Shown: positions 51,450-59,486 of the stretch, in pieces
Layout of the letters: each line of letters starts with the position of its first letter
Numbering within the stretch: position 1 is the stretch's first letter
From: Pseudomonas moorei
Lineage (GTDB): Bacteria; Pseudomonadota; Gammaproteobacteria; Pseudomonadales; Pseudomonadaceae
Direction of reading: 5' to 3'
Assembly: GCF_008801475.1 (NCBI RefSeq)
Contig: NZ_VZPP01000008.1
Location: 62,001 to 126,000, forward strand
Length of the DNA: 64,000 bases
Position numbers and translations under genes: made by a program
The notes under the pieces: generated by a model
The model's input: the letters and a program-made list of their open reading frames with translations, nothing else
Told to the model about the DNA's origin: nothing
Databases searched by the model: none

Positions 51450-52463
51450 ATGACCCATTCCATTGCGTTCAACTTCGAAGACGGCGTCACCCGGTTCATC
51501 GACGCCGATGCCGGCGAAACCGTGGCCGATGCCGCGTACCGTCAGGGCATCAATATTCCGCTGGACTGCCGCGACGGTGCCTGCGGCACCTGCAAGTGTT
51601 TTGCCGAGGCCGGTCGCTACGACTTGGGCGAGGAGTACATCGAAGACGCCCTCAGCGCCGATGAAGCCGAGCAGGGCTTTGTACTGACCTGCCAGATGCG
51701 CGCTCAGAGCGATTGCGTGGTGCGGGTGCCGGTGTCGTCGGAGGTCTGCCGCACCCAGCAAGCCAGCTATGACGCCACCATCAGCGCTGTGCGCCAGTTG
51801 TCCGACAGCACCATCGCGCTGTCGATCAAGGGCGAGGCTTTGAACAAACTGGCGTTCCTGCCGGGGCAATACGTGAACCTGGGGATTCCCGGCAGCGGGC
51901 AGACTCGCGCCTATTCGTTCAGCTCGTTGCAGCGCGACGGCGAAGTCAGTTTCCTGATTCGCAACGTGCCCGGCGGCTTGATGAGCAGCTTCCTCACCGG
52001 CATGGCCAAGGCTGGCGACAGCATGAGCCTGGCCGGTCCCTTGGGCAGTTTTTACCTGCGCGACATCCGTCGGCCGTTGTTGTTGCTGGCCGGCGGCACC
52101 GGCCTGGCGCCGTTCACCGCGATGCTGGAGAAAATCGCCGAGCAGGGCAGTGAGCATCCCCTGCATTTGATCTACGGCGTGACCCACGATTTCGACCTGG
52201 TGGAACTCGATCGCCTGGAAGCCTTTGCCGCGCGTATCCCGAACTTCAGCTACAGCGCCTGTGTGGCCAGTCCTGACAGCCGGCACCCGCTCAAGGGCTA
52301 CGTGACCCAGCACATCGAACCGAAGCATTTGAACGATGGCGACGTCGATGTCTACCTGTGCGGCCCGCCGCCGATGGTGGAAGCGGTGAGCAAGTACATC
52401 GGCGAGCAGGGCATCAAGCCGGCGAACTTCTACTACGAAAAATTCGCCGCCAGCGCGGCCTGA
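51450..52463 (+). CDS. benC: Benzoate dioxygenase reductase
   Basis: This 337-residue protein has an N-terminal plant-type [2Fe-2S] ferredoxin domain (CRDGACGTCKC and a fourth Cys in LTCQM), a FAD domain (RAYSFSS) and an NAD domain (GGTGLAPFTAML; CGPPPMVEAV). It passes electrons from NADH to BenAB. I chose the ATG at 51450 with GAGG upstream; the open frame extending back into benB starts at an internal ATG. Confidence 0.93.
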   Translation: MTHSIAFNFEDGVTRFIDADAGETVADAAYRQGINIPLDCRDGACGTCKCFAEAGRYDLGEEYIEDALSADEAEQGFVLTCQMRAQSDCVVRVPVSSEVCRTQQASYDATISAVRQLSDSTIALSIKGEALNKLAFLPGQYVNLGIPGSGQTRAYSFSSLQRDGEVSFLIRNVPGGLMSSFLTGMAKAGDSMSLAGPLGSFYLRDIRRPLLLLAGGTGLAPFTAMLEKIAEQGSEHPLHLIYGVTHDFDLVELDRLEAFAARIPNFSYSACVASPDSRHPLKGYVTQHIEPKHLNDGDVDVYLCGPPPMVEAVSKYIGEQGIKPANFYYEKFAASAA

Positions 52464-52498
52464 GTTGCGCGCAAATCCCGTGCACGACACTGAACCAA

Positions 52499-52589
52499 TG
52501 TGGGAGCGAGCCTGCTCGCGATGAGGGCAGAACATTCGACATCGATGTCGCCTTGTGAGCCGGCTATCGCGAGCAGGCTCGCTCCCATA
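52499..52589. repeat. REPIN between benC and benD
   Basis: GTGGGAGCGAGCCTGCTCGCG and the inverted GCGAGCAGGCTCGCTCCCA enclose about 50 bases. It splits the ben operon and lies before the benD start, so it may lower benD transcription. Confidence 0.85.
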
Positions 52590-52647
52590 GAAGCGTGTTT
52601 TGTCCGGTACTTCTTCATTGACCTGCATCCTTAGTCATGGGGTACAC

Positions 52648-53421
52648 ATGAACAGATTTCACGATAAAGTCGCGCTGATCACCGGAGCGGCCCAGGGCAT
52701 CGGGCGCCGGGTGGCCGAACGCATGGCCGCCGAAGGCGCGAAGCTGATCCTGGTCGATCGCTCCGACCTGGTGTTCGAGGTGCAGAAGGCGTTGGCGCCG
52801 ACCTGTCAGGTCCTGGCCCTGACGGCCGACCTTGAGCAATACGATGAGTGCAACCGGGTGATGCACACCGCCGTCGAACGCTTTGATCGGCTCGACGTGC
52901 TGATCAACAACGTGGGCGGCACGATCTGGGCCAAGCCGTTCGAGCACTACGAGGCCTCGCAGATCGAAGCCGAAGTCCGCCGTTCACTGTTTCCGACGCT
53001 GTGGTGCTGCCATGCCGCCTTGCCGTTCATGCTGGAACAGGGCAGTGGGGCGATCGTCAACGTCTCGTCCATCGCCACCCGCAGTGTCAACCGCGTGCCC
53101 TATGGCGCGGCAAAGGGTGGCGTGAATGCACTGACCGCTTGCCTGGCATTCGAAACCGCCGGGCGCGGCGTGCGGGTCAATGCCACCGCGCCGGGCGGCA
53201 CCGAAGCGCCGCCGCGAGTCATCCCGCGTAACAGCGCCGAGCAAAGCGCGCAGGAGAAAATCTGGTACCAGCAGATCGTCGATCAAACCCTCGACAGCAG
53301 TTTGATGAAGCGCTACGGCACGCTGGATGAGCAGGCCGGGGCTATTCTGTTTCTGGCCAGCGACGAAGCCTCCTATATCACCGGCATGGTCATGCCCGTG
53401 GGCGGCGGTGATCAGGGTTGA
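52648..53421 (+). CDS. benD: cis-Diol dehydrogenase of benzoate degradation (SDR)
   Basis: This 257-residue short-chain dehydrogenase has the NAD-binding motif TGAAQGIGRR at residues about 13-22, NNVGG, and the catalytic Ser-Tyr-Lys in VSSIATRSVNRVPYGAAKGG. It oxidises the benzoate cis-diol to catechol with release of CO2. The N-terminus MNRFHDKVALITGAAQGIGRR and the end GMVMPVGGGDQG are typical of BenD. I chose the ATG at 52648; the cat genes that would follow are not in the window. Confidence 0.9.
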   Translation: MNRFHDKVALITGAAQGIGRRVAERMAAEGAKLILVDRSDLVFEVQKALAPTCQVLALTADLEQYDECNRVMHTAVERFDRLDVLINNVGGTIWAKPFEHYEASQIEAEVRRSLFPTLWCCHAALPFMLEQGSGAIVNVSSIATRSVNRVPYGAAKGGVNALTACLAFETAGRGVRVNATAPGGTEAPPRVIPRNSAEQSAQEKIWYQQIVDQTLDSSLMKRYGTLDEQAGAILFLASDEASYITGMVMPVGGGDQG

Positions 53422-53464
53422 CGCTACTGGCAAACAAACTCTGATCACACACGGAGTCATCGTG

Positions 53465-54163
53465 ATGAGCGAGAAACCGACAATTGTGCTGGTGCATGGT
53501 TTTTGGGGCGGTGCGGCCCATTGGAACAAGGTCATCGTCGAGCTTTTGCGTCAAGGCTACAGCCGTATCCGCGCGGTCGAGATGCCGCTGACGTCGTTGG
53601 CGGACGATGCCGAGCGCACGCGCAAGATGATTGCGCAAGTGGCAGGGCCCGTGTTGTTGGTGGGGCACTCCTATGGCGGCGCGGTGATCACCGAGGCGGG
53701 AGACCAACCAAACGTCGTGGGGCTGGTGTACATCGCCGCGTTCGCCCCGGATGCCGGTGAAAGCCCCGGCGGCATCACGCAACGGCATCCGCCTGTCGCT
53801 GCGGCGAACCTGACGCCTGATAGCGACGGTTATCTATGGGTCAAGCCGCAGCTCTACCATGAAAGCTTCTGCCAGGATCTGCCGGCAGTTGAAGGGCTGG
53901 TCATGGGCCTGATCCAGAAGGCACCGCTGGCCAGTACCTTCGGCGACACCATCGGTAGCGTTGCGTGGAAGAAAAAACCGTCGTGGTATCAGGTTTCGAC
54001 CGAGGACCGAATGATCGCGCCGCAGAATCAGCAATGGATGGCCGGGCGTTTGAACGCCAGAGAGATCCTGACCCTGAACGCCAGCCATGCGTCCCTGGCC
54101 TCGATGCCCGTGGAAGTCGCGGCGTTCATCAATAAAGCTGCAACGACCCTGGCCGGGGAATGA
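53465..54163 (+). CDS. Alpha/beta hydrolase
   Basis: This 232-residue hydrolase has an oxyanion motif HGFWGGAAHW at the N-terminus, the nucleophile Ser in GHSYGGAV (residue about 65) and the acid/base His in NASHASLASMP. It has no signal peptide. GGAG is 8 bases before the ATG at 53465. It follows benD by 43 bases on the same strand and may be in its transcript, but it is a common family of esterase/lyase-like enzymes, and no role in benzoate degradation is known. Confidence 0.85.
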   Translation: MSEKPTIVLVHGFWGGAAHWNKVIVELLRQGYSRIRAVEMPLTSLADDAERTRKMIAQVAGPVLLVGHSYGGAVITEAGDQPNVVGLVYIAAFAPDAGESPGGITQRHPPVAAANLTPDSDGYLWVKPQLYHESFCQDLPAVEGLVMGLIQKAPLASTFGDTIGSVAWKKKPSWYQVSTEDRMIAPQNQQWMAGRLNAREILTLNASHASLASMPVEVAAFINKAATTLAGE

Positions 54164-54169
54164 CTGACC

Positions 54170-54532
54170 TTACAAGCGACGCTGAAACGCTCTGATAATG
54201 CGCAGCGTCGCGTCGCTGGTGCTCAGGTTTTGTACGGTATCCAGCGGGAACCAGATGAAGTCGACAATTTCATTTTGCGCCCGGACTTGATGCAGATTCA
54301 CCACAGATGCTTCGTAGACGTGGTGTCGGGTGTCGCCGGACTCCAGTTCCATCAGGTACAGCATCTCGTCGGCATAAAGGCCGGTTTCTTCCTGCAGTTC
54401 GCGTATGGCGGCATCGGCCCTGGTTTCGCCGGGCTCGACTTTTCCACCAGGCAGCGCCCAGCGACACCTGAGCTTGCGCACCAGGAGGATGTGCCGGTCC
54501 TGCTCGCAAATGACGGTTGCGCGTACTTTCAT
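54170..54532 (-). CDS. Nudix hydrolase
   Basis: This 120-residue protein has the complete Nudix box GGKVEPGETRADAAIRELQEETGL (residues about 29-52), with the two Glu pairs that bind metal. Such enzymes cleave nucleoside-diphosphate derivatives, often as house-cleaning. It is convergent with the hydrolase gene and ends 6 bases from it. Bases 54533-54750 hold only promoters. Confidence 0.9.
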   Translation of the reverse strand: MKVRATVICEQDRHILLVRKLRCRWALPGGKVEPGETRADAAIRELQEETGLYADEMLYLMELESGDTRHHVYEASVVNLHQVRAQNEIVDFIWFPLDTVQNLSTSDATLRIIRAFQRRL

Positions 54533-54750
54533 GGATAAACTGATCGCCTGTTGTCATGTAACTGTAACAAAAATGCAATATTCGCGCCGTGTCCCGTTTT
54601 ACCGGTGGTTGGGAAGTTCGATATGAGAAATACCTGAAAGTGCCATCGAACGGGGTCGTGGTGATACGACGTCTGGTCGGCATTCGGATAAAAGGTGGGT
54701 GTAAGGTAGGCACGTCAACCCTGGATATCACTGCCGAAAAGGAGACGACC

Positions 54751-54942
54751 ATGAGCGTTCCGATGTTGAACAAAATGCACATGAACGGCTACGACGTACT
54801 GAGCGTGAACAACGGCCCCTGGCGGGTATGCACCAAAGGCGATCGACTGGCCTCCTTTGGCAGCCGTGAAGAAGCACTGGCCTTTGCAGCGTCGCTTCCA
54901 GGTTACAAGGCGCAGTCGAACAGGCAGGCGCAAAGTCAGTAA
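54751..54942 (+). CDS. Small protein of 63 residues, DUF2188-like pattern
   Basis: The protein has GPWRVCTKGDRLASFGSREEALAFAASLPGY, a W-x-V...G...F-x-[ST]-x-E-E-A pattern like that of DUF2188 proteins. AAAAGGAG lies 6 bases before the ATG at 54751, while the longer open frame upstream lacks a ribosome site. The function is unknown. A strong terminator follows. Confidence 0.7.
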   Translation: MSVPMLNKMHMNGYDVLSVNNGPWRVCTKGDRLASFGSREEALAFAASLPGYKAQSNRQAQSQ

Positions 54943-54946
54943 CGTT

Positions 54947-54971
54947 AAAGCCCCGGCATGCCGGGGCTTTT
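54947..54971 (+). terminator. Rho-independent terminator
   Basis: AAAGCCCCGGC/GCCGGGGCTTT forms a nearly perfect stem around a tiny AT loop and is followed by T. It serves the small-protein gene and, in reverse, osmE. Confidence 0.9.
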
Positions 54972-54987
54972 GATGTTGGCGTGGTGC

Positions 54988-55338
54988 TCAGTAGCCGCCG
55001 CCACTGGAATGGGAGGGCTCCCTGGCTTTTTGCTGTGCGCGACTCCATTCGGCACAGGTCATGAAGCTGGTGTGGTCGACCTTGCCCCGGCTGTCGAAGC
55101 TGACGTTGTATGGCTGCTGTTGACCAGACTGGGTCAGCCGGTAATCAAAGCAGGTGCCGGGTTCAACGCTGCGGTCCGTGATCGACAGCGGCGGGCCGCC
55201 GATTTGCTGGACTTGTTCCTTGCTCATGCCGGTTTCGACTTTGGCCACCAGCGGTTGATTGCGGAAGACTTGAGAGTCGGTATTGCAGCCACTCAACGCC
55301 GTCAGCAGTGCGACCAGCGTGCACAGGGGGCTGTTCAT
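54988..55338 (-). CDS. osmE: Osmotically inducible lipoprotein OsmE
   Basis: This 116-residue lipoprotein has the lipobox ALSGC (Cys19), the SmpA/OmlA-like domain (VETGMSKEQVQQIGGPPLS), GTCFDYRL and the C-terminal TCAEW. All of these match E. coli OsmE. It is expected in the outer membrane under osmotic or stationary-phase control. GGAG is 8 bases before the ATG at 55338. A gene for an 80-residue protein lies 13 bases upstream in the same operon. Confidence 0.85.
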   Translation of the reverse strand: MNSPLCTLVALLTALSGCNTDSQVFRNQPLVAKVETGMSKEQVQQIGGPPLSITDRSVEPGTCFDYRLTQSGQQQPYNVSFDSRGKVDHTSFMTCAEWSRAQQKAREPSHSSGGGY

Positions 55339-55351
55339 GGCAGCGCTCCGC

Positions 55352-55594
55352 TCAGTTTGCCCGGGTGGTTCGACTGATGGCCCTGGCTTTGACTTCTTCG
55401 GCGTAACCGGCCAATCGTCCTTCATCGCTCTGGAAGACATCGCAAAGCCTGAGGGCGGCCTGCGCGTCCACATCATTGCCGGCCTGACGCAACTGTTCGG
55501 CGATGCGCAGCAGTTCGACGGCGGACCATCTGAGGTCCGACGCAACGCTCTGCAAGTCGCGGCGAAGTTCTTGTTCCGACTCGTTAAGCCACAT
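55352..55594 (-). CDS. Small hypothetical protein, 80 residues
   Basis: The protein is helical and charged (WLNESEQELRRDLQSVASDLRWSAVELLRIAEQLRQAG) and probably a coiled coil. AGGAGG is 6 bases before the ATG at 55594, which fixes this start over the longer open frame. It lies 13 bases upstream of osmE and is co-transcribed with it. I do not recognise its family. Confidence 0.75.
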   Translation of the reverse strand: MWLNESEQELRRDLQSVASDLRWSAVELLRIAEQLRQAGNDVDAQAALRLCDVFQSDEGRLAGYAEEVKARAISRTTRAN

Positions 55595-55760
55595 GATGAC
55601 CTCCTGAATGTCTGCGCTAGGAAATTTTAGACCCATTTCCCGGCCCGGGTGTTGTGTTCGTCTGATACTGCGCGGCTTCCTTTGGTCGGGAAGTTTGCGT
55701 GAACAGGAAAATTCGCGGTCGTATTGATGTATCGATTTTTCCGGCTGGGGGGACCTTCAA

Positions 55761-55979
55761 ATGACGACGACCGATGACTTCAGGGCGCAGGCACACGCGC
55801 TGATCGCCGACCTGGACGCGGCTACCAGCGAAATGATGAGTCTGATTTCCGCGCATCAGCTCAGCGGGCCGGAATGGGAGCGGGTCACGCGATGGCAGCA
55901 TGAGGCCTATGAGCGATGGATGACCTATCTCAATACGCGTTCCTATCCCGGCACCACGGATGACCCTGCCAACTGCTGA
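55761..55979 (+). CDS. Small hypothetical protein, 72 residues
   Basis: The protein reads MTTTDDFRAQAHALIADLDAATSEMMSLISAHQLSGPEWERVTRWQHEAYERWMTYL and is highly charged and helical, with no signal peptide. GGGGGGACC lies in front of the ATG. It is divergent from the osmE operon. I do not know its function; its codon usage looks like that of real genes of this genome. Confidence 0.68.
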   Translation: MTTTDDFRAQAHALIADLDAATSEMMSLISAHQLSGPEWERVTRWQHEAYERWMTYLNTRSYPGTTDDPANC

Positions 55980-56062
55980 GATTTTTTTCAGGAATGGATG
56001 TAAGAAATGGATGTAAGGACTGCGACACGCTACATTTCACGTTTTCAGATCAAGGGCACTTT

Positions 56063-56404
56063 ATGCAGAGTCGGATGTTGATGGGGGGAGCCGTGTTGGC
56101 GTTACTGGCGGGTTGCTCGTTGCCGGCTTCATTGGTTCCAGGCGAGCCGAATGTCAGCAAATACAGTGCGAAAGTGCCGAAAGAAGTGGCGGCGTGTGTG
56201 TTGCCGGCGTGGCAGAAAGAAGTATCCCATACCACCCAGACCTCGATTTCCAATGGCTACAGGATTACCGCGCCCAGCATCGTCACCGCCGATGAAATTC
56301 TGGACATCGTGAAGTACAAGGATGGCAGCCGCGTGTCGCTTTATCAGGGGCCACCTTGGGCAAAGTCAGGCGCACTGCAAAAGGCAGTGCGTGACTGTCT
56401 GTAG
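56063..56404 (+). CDS. Small lipoprotein, 113 residues
   Basis: The protein has a lipobox LLAGC (Cys18) after MQSRMLMGGAVLALLAGC. The mature part is YSAKVPKEVAACVLPAWQKEVSHTTQTSISNGYRITAPSIVTADEILDIVKYKDGSRVSLYQG, ending in DCL. AAGGG lies before the ATG at 56063. The frame upstream from 55994 lacks a ribosome site. The function is unknown; it is convergent with the Rrf2 gene 3 bases away. Confidence 0.75.
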   Translation: MQSRMLMGGAVLALLAGCSLPASLVPGEPNVSKYSAKVPKEVAACVLPAWQKEVSHTTQTSISNGYRITAPSIVTADEILDIVKYKDGSRVSLYQGPPWAKSGALQKAVRDCL

Positions 56405-56407
56405 CGT

Positions 56408-56977
56408 TCAGCTTGAAATATCAGTGATCTGGATGAGCTGATCGTCGCTGGCTTGGGCACTGTTGGTGCCTTTCTTTTCCCGACGATCATTCATCCAGCT
56501 GTCTACCTGCGCATTGAACGCTGCCGGAGCCTTGCGTCCGACCTTTCGGGCGATGTCCAGGATGGTCTGCTGGGCGAGGGCGTCTTCCATGCGCTTCTGC
56601 GCCGTCATCATTGCGCCATGTACCGAACAGGGACCGTCGAGCGCCCAGTCGGGGGCTTCGCCTTCGAACAGTGCACAGCGGCCGCGAATCTCCCGGCATT
56701 CGAAAATGGACTTGCGCCCGTCGATGGCGTTGACGATATCCAGCAGCGTGATTTCGTCGGCCGGCCGCGCCAGCTTGAACCCTCCGCGCACACCCTCGGT
56801 GGCGACCACCAGTTTTGCCTTGGCCAGTTTGGTGAAAATCTTCGCCAGATAGTCCAGAGGCACGCCTTGCAGTTCAGCCAGGTCGCGCACGCTCGCTTCG
56901 CGTGTTTCGCCGCCGTTACCCACCAGGAAAATCAGGCAGTGAATACCGTATTCGACGCCTGCGCTGTAAAGAGACAT
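56408..56977 (-). CDS. Rrf2-family regulator with three cysteines
   Basis: This 189-residue protein starts MSLYSAGVEYGIHCLIFLVG and has a winged-helix DNA-binding domain (SVRDLAELQGVPLDYLAKIFTKLAKAKLVVATEGVRGGFKLARPADEITLLDIVNAIDG). Cys94, Cys101 and Cys117 follow, the usual place of the Fe-S ligands in IscR-like members, though the spacing (C-x6-C-x15-C) differs from IscR. It has a longer C-terminal tail than most. It is divergent from the NDH-2-like flavoprotein and shares a 15-base element with it, so it is probably a redox or iron-sulfur sensor for that gene. Confidence 0.88.
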   Translation of the reverse strand: MSLYSAGVEYGIHCLIFLVGNGGETREASVRDLAELQGVPLDYLAKIFTKLAKAKLVVATEGVRGGFKLARPADEITLLDIVNAIDGRKSIFECREIRGRCALFEGEAPDWALDGPCSVHGAMMTAQKRMEDALAQQTILDIARKVGRKAPAAFNAQVDSWMNDRREKKGTNSAQASDDQLIQITDISS

Positions 56978-56986
56978 TTCGATCTC

Positions 56987-57001
56987 CGACTAAAATTGTC
57001 G
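56987..57001. promoter_or_regulatory. Candidate Rrf2 operator, copy 1
   Basis: CGACTAAAATTGTCG lies 10 bases upstream of the Rrf2 start. It is partly palindromic and matches copy 2 at 12 of 15 positions. Confidence 0.5.
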
Positions 57002-57157
57002 CAAATATTAACAGTTGACCGCGAACAGGACAACGAACGGCGGGGATTTATCCATGGCTCGACCAGGCTTTTGGGTTGGGGCTTCTGAATGTATTTCAAG
57101 GCGTATCGATTTGATCGATGGCAAGCATTGAAAAAAATCCATTGCGGCATGTAACTA

Positions 57158-57172
57158 CGACTCATATAGTCG
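57158..57172. promoter_or_regulatory. Candidate Rrf2 operator, copy 2
   Basis: CGACTCATATAGTCG has perfect 5-base arms CGACT/AGTCG and lies 105 bases before the flavoprotein start, in the divergent gap 56978-57276. Confidence 0.5.
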
Positions 57173-57276
57173 CCGTTGTCAGGTCGACGGTGACTGGCGT
57201 TCATCGAGAGCGAACGAACGCCGACCACCTGGCCGATTAATGAATTTCAATGCCTGGTTTTTCCCTGGAGATAAAA

Positions 57277-58479
57277 ATGAAGCAGCACATCTTGGTCATC
57301 GGCGCAGGTTTCGGTGGCATGTGGACGGCTTTGAGCGCCACGCGTCTGTTTGATATGCACGGTCACAAGGACTTCGAAGTGACGGTGCTGGCGCCTCAGG
57401 CCGAACTGCGTGTGCGTCCGCGTTTCTACGAGCCGAACGCCCATCTGCTGGCCGCTCCCCTCGGCGAGCTGTTCGATGCCGTCGGCGTCAATTTCATCAA
57501 GGGTGCTGCCCAGACCATCGACGTTGCGCAAAAACGCGTGGGGTACATCGATGAGTCGGGTAACCGGCAAGTCTGCATCTACGACAAACTCGTTCTGGCC
57601 ACCGGCAGCCGTCTGGCCGCCTCAGACACCCCGGGCGTTACCGAGCATGCATTCGACGTCGATCAGATCGAGCAAGCCGTGCGCCTGGAGAATCACCTCA
57701 AATCCCTGGCCAGCCAGCCAGAGAGCGACGCTCGCAACACAGTGGTCGTTGCCGGTGGTGGTTTCACCGGGATCGAAACGGCGACTGAAATGCCAACGCG
57801 TCTGCGCGCCATCCTGGGAGATCGTGCGGACATCAACGTGATCATCGTTGACCGTGGCAGCAAGATTGGCGGGTCAATGGGGCCTGAAATCGCTGAAAAA
57901 ATCGTCGAAGCCAGCCTTGAAACCGGCGTGAAATGGCATTTGAACGCCTCGGTGGTTGCCGTCGACGAACAGGGTGTGACCTTGTCCGATGGCCAGCGCA
58001 TCGACGCGAGGACGGTGGTCTGGACGACTGGCGTACGTGCCAGTTCACTGACCGAACAGATCCCCGCCGAACGCGATCACCTCGGCCGCCTGCACGTCGA
58101 TGCCCACTTGAAAGTCATTGGCCAGGACGACATCTACGCGACCGGCGACGTCGCTTATGCGGCCTCCGACGACATCGGCAACCACGCATTGATGACCTGC
58201 CAGCACGCCATTGTCCTGGGTCGCCATGCCGGTCATAACGTCGCTGCGCAGATCCTCGGCGTGGACCCGACGCCGTACAGCCAGCCGAAATACGTGACCT
58301 GCCTGGACCTGGGCGCCTGGGGTGCGGTTTACACCGAAGGTTGGGATCGTCAGGTCAAGCTGATCAAGCAGGAAGGCAAGTCGCTCAAAACCCAGATCAA
58401 TACGGTGTGGATCTATCCGCCAGCGGCAGACCGCGCCATTGCATGGGCGGCAGCGGACCCTCTGATCCCGATTGCCTGA
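57277..58479 (+). CDS. NDH-2-like NAD(P)H/FAD oxidoreductase
   Basis: This 400-residue flavoprotein of the type II NADH dehydrogenase family has the FAD motif VIGAGFGG at residues 6-13, the NAD motif VVVAGGGFTGIETATEM near residue 160, and the FAD block ATGDVAYA near 290. The C-terminus ends WAAADPLIPIA. It has no predicted transmembrane segment but may associate with the membrane. GGAG precedes the ATG at 57277. It is divergent from the Rrf2 regulator, which suggests redox-dependent control. Its electron acceptor is not visible. Confidence 0.86.
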   Translation: MKQHILVIGAGFGGMWTALSATRLFDMHGHKDFEVTVLAPQAELRVRPRFYEPNAHLLAAPLGELFDAVGVNFIKGAAQTIDVAQKRVGYIDESGNRQVCIYDKLVLATGSRLAASDTPGVTEHAFDVDQIEQAVRLENHLKSLASQPESDARNTVVVAGGGFTGIETATEMPTRLRAILGDRADINVIIVDRGSKIGGSMGPEIAEKIVEASLETGVKWHLNASVVAVDEQGVTLSDGQRIDARTVVWTTGVRASSLTEQIPAERDHLGRLHVDAHLKVIGQDDIYATGDVAYAASDDIGNHALMTCQHAIVLGRHAGHNVAAQILGVDPTPYSQPKYVTCLDLGAWGAVYTEGWDRQVKLIKQEGKSLKTQINTVWIYPPAADRAIAWAAADPLIPIA

Positions 58480-58584
58480 GTCCGGGCAAGACAAAGTTAA
58501 GGCGGTTTCTACCTTAGCCATAAAAAATGTCAGGATATTTAGAGGGTTAGAACGTTTAGTAACTGCATGGTTAATTAAAATATC

Positions 58585-58687
58585 TTGTTACACGGCGAAA
58601 TATTCCGTAATATCCGCGCCGCGTTCACCACCACGGTTTATGCATTTTTAAATCCCAGGCGTCCATCAGCTGCCTGGGATTTTTTTT
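58585..58687 (+). other. Possible short transcript between flavoprotein and two-component genes
   Basis: TTGTTA (58585-58590) is followed after 17 bases by TAATAT (58608-58613), a good sigma-70 promoter, and 40 bases further by a strong terminator (58651-58687). This unit could make an RNA of about 65 bases. The gap 58480-58819 has no gene, so it might be a small RNA; it may also be only the flavoprotein terminator. Confidence 0.3.
58651..58687 (+). terminator. Rho-independent terminator
   Basis: AATCCCAGGC and GCCTGGGAT form the stem, with an 11-base loop, followed by a run of T. It is the terminator of the flavoprotein gene or of the short transcript. Confidence 0.9.
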
Positions 58688-58742
58688 GCCTGCAATTCAG
58701 CCTCCCGGCCTTGTTTAAGCAGGTGGAGTTGTCATGCACGAT

Positions 58743-58775
58743 CTCTGGAGCCGGCTTGTCGGCTCCTGCAGGTTT
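58743..58775. repeat. REP-like hairpin
   Basis: GGAGCCGGCTTGTCGGCTCC and flanking CTGCAGG are a degenerate REP half in the convergent gap. Confidence 0.5.
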
Positions 58776-58819
58776 TTCTCGGAAATGAACCCAGATCGAT
58801 CACGAAGGGCCGATATGCC

Positions 58820-59461
58820 TTAGCGCGAAATGATCCCGTGGTCGATCGCGTATTTGACCAGCGCCGCGGGCTTGTCGATGTTGAGCTTGCGGCGGATGCT
58901 CAGGCGATGGGTTTCCACCGTGCGCACGCTGATGTCCAGCTCTCGCGCCATTTCCTTGTTGTTCAGGCCCTGGGCCATTTTGTACAACACCTGGCTTTCG
59001 CGGGGGGTCAGCTCGTTGTCAGTGTTTTTATCGGCGATGAGCCGCTGGGCAATCTCGGCGCTGTAGAAGGTGCCGCCGCTGGTGATGGCCTCGATGGCGG
59101 CGATGATTTCCCGTGACGGGGCGTTTTTCAGCACGTAGCCGCTGGCGCCGGAGCGCACCGACTCACTCACATACTCATAGTTATCGTACATGCTCAGCAC
59201 CAGCACCTTGAGTGCAGGGTGCTGGCTGCGCAGGACGCGGGTCAGTTCAAGGCCGTTCATGTCCCGCAGGCTGATATCGACCAGCAACAGGTCCGGCTGA
59301 CAGCGCCCGACCATCTCGATGGCCTCGGCGCCGCTCTCGGCTTCTCCCACCACTTCCAGGGGCGCCATCACGGCCAGCAGCGCCTTGATCCCGTCACGGA
59401 CCAGGGAGTGATCGTCAACCAGGGCGACGCGGATCGGGGAGGGCAGGGTCATCGTAGGCAT
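58820..59461 (-). CDS. NarL/LuxR-type response regulator
   Basis: This 213-residue protein has a receiver domain (VDDH at residues 15-18, phospho-acceptor Asp62 in LLLVDISL, Lys in YVLKNA). The C-terminal LuxR helix-turn-helix reads ELTPRESQVLYKMAQGLNNKEMARELDISVRTVETHRLSIRRKLNI. It lies 25 bases downstream of the histidine kinase gene on the same strand and is its cognate partner. TACGTA repeats upstream of the divergent cstA gene are candidate targets. Confidence 0.92.
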   Translation of the reverse strand: MPTMTLPSPIRVALVDDHSLVRDGIKALLAVMAPLEVVGEAESGAEAIEMVGRCQPDLLLVDISLRDMNGLELTRVLRSQHPALKVLVLSMYDNYEYVSESVRSGASGYVLKNAPSREIIAAIEAITSGGTFYSAEIAQRLIADKNTDNELTPRESQVLYKMAQGLNNKEMARELDISVRTVETHRLSIRRKLNIDKPAALVKYAIDHGIISR

Positions 59462-59486
59462 TCACTCATGTTGTTCTTGGGCACGG

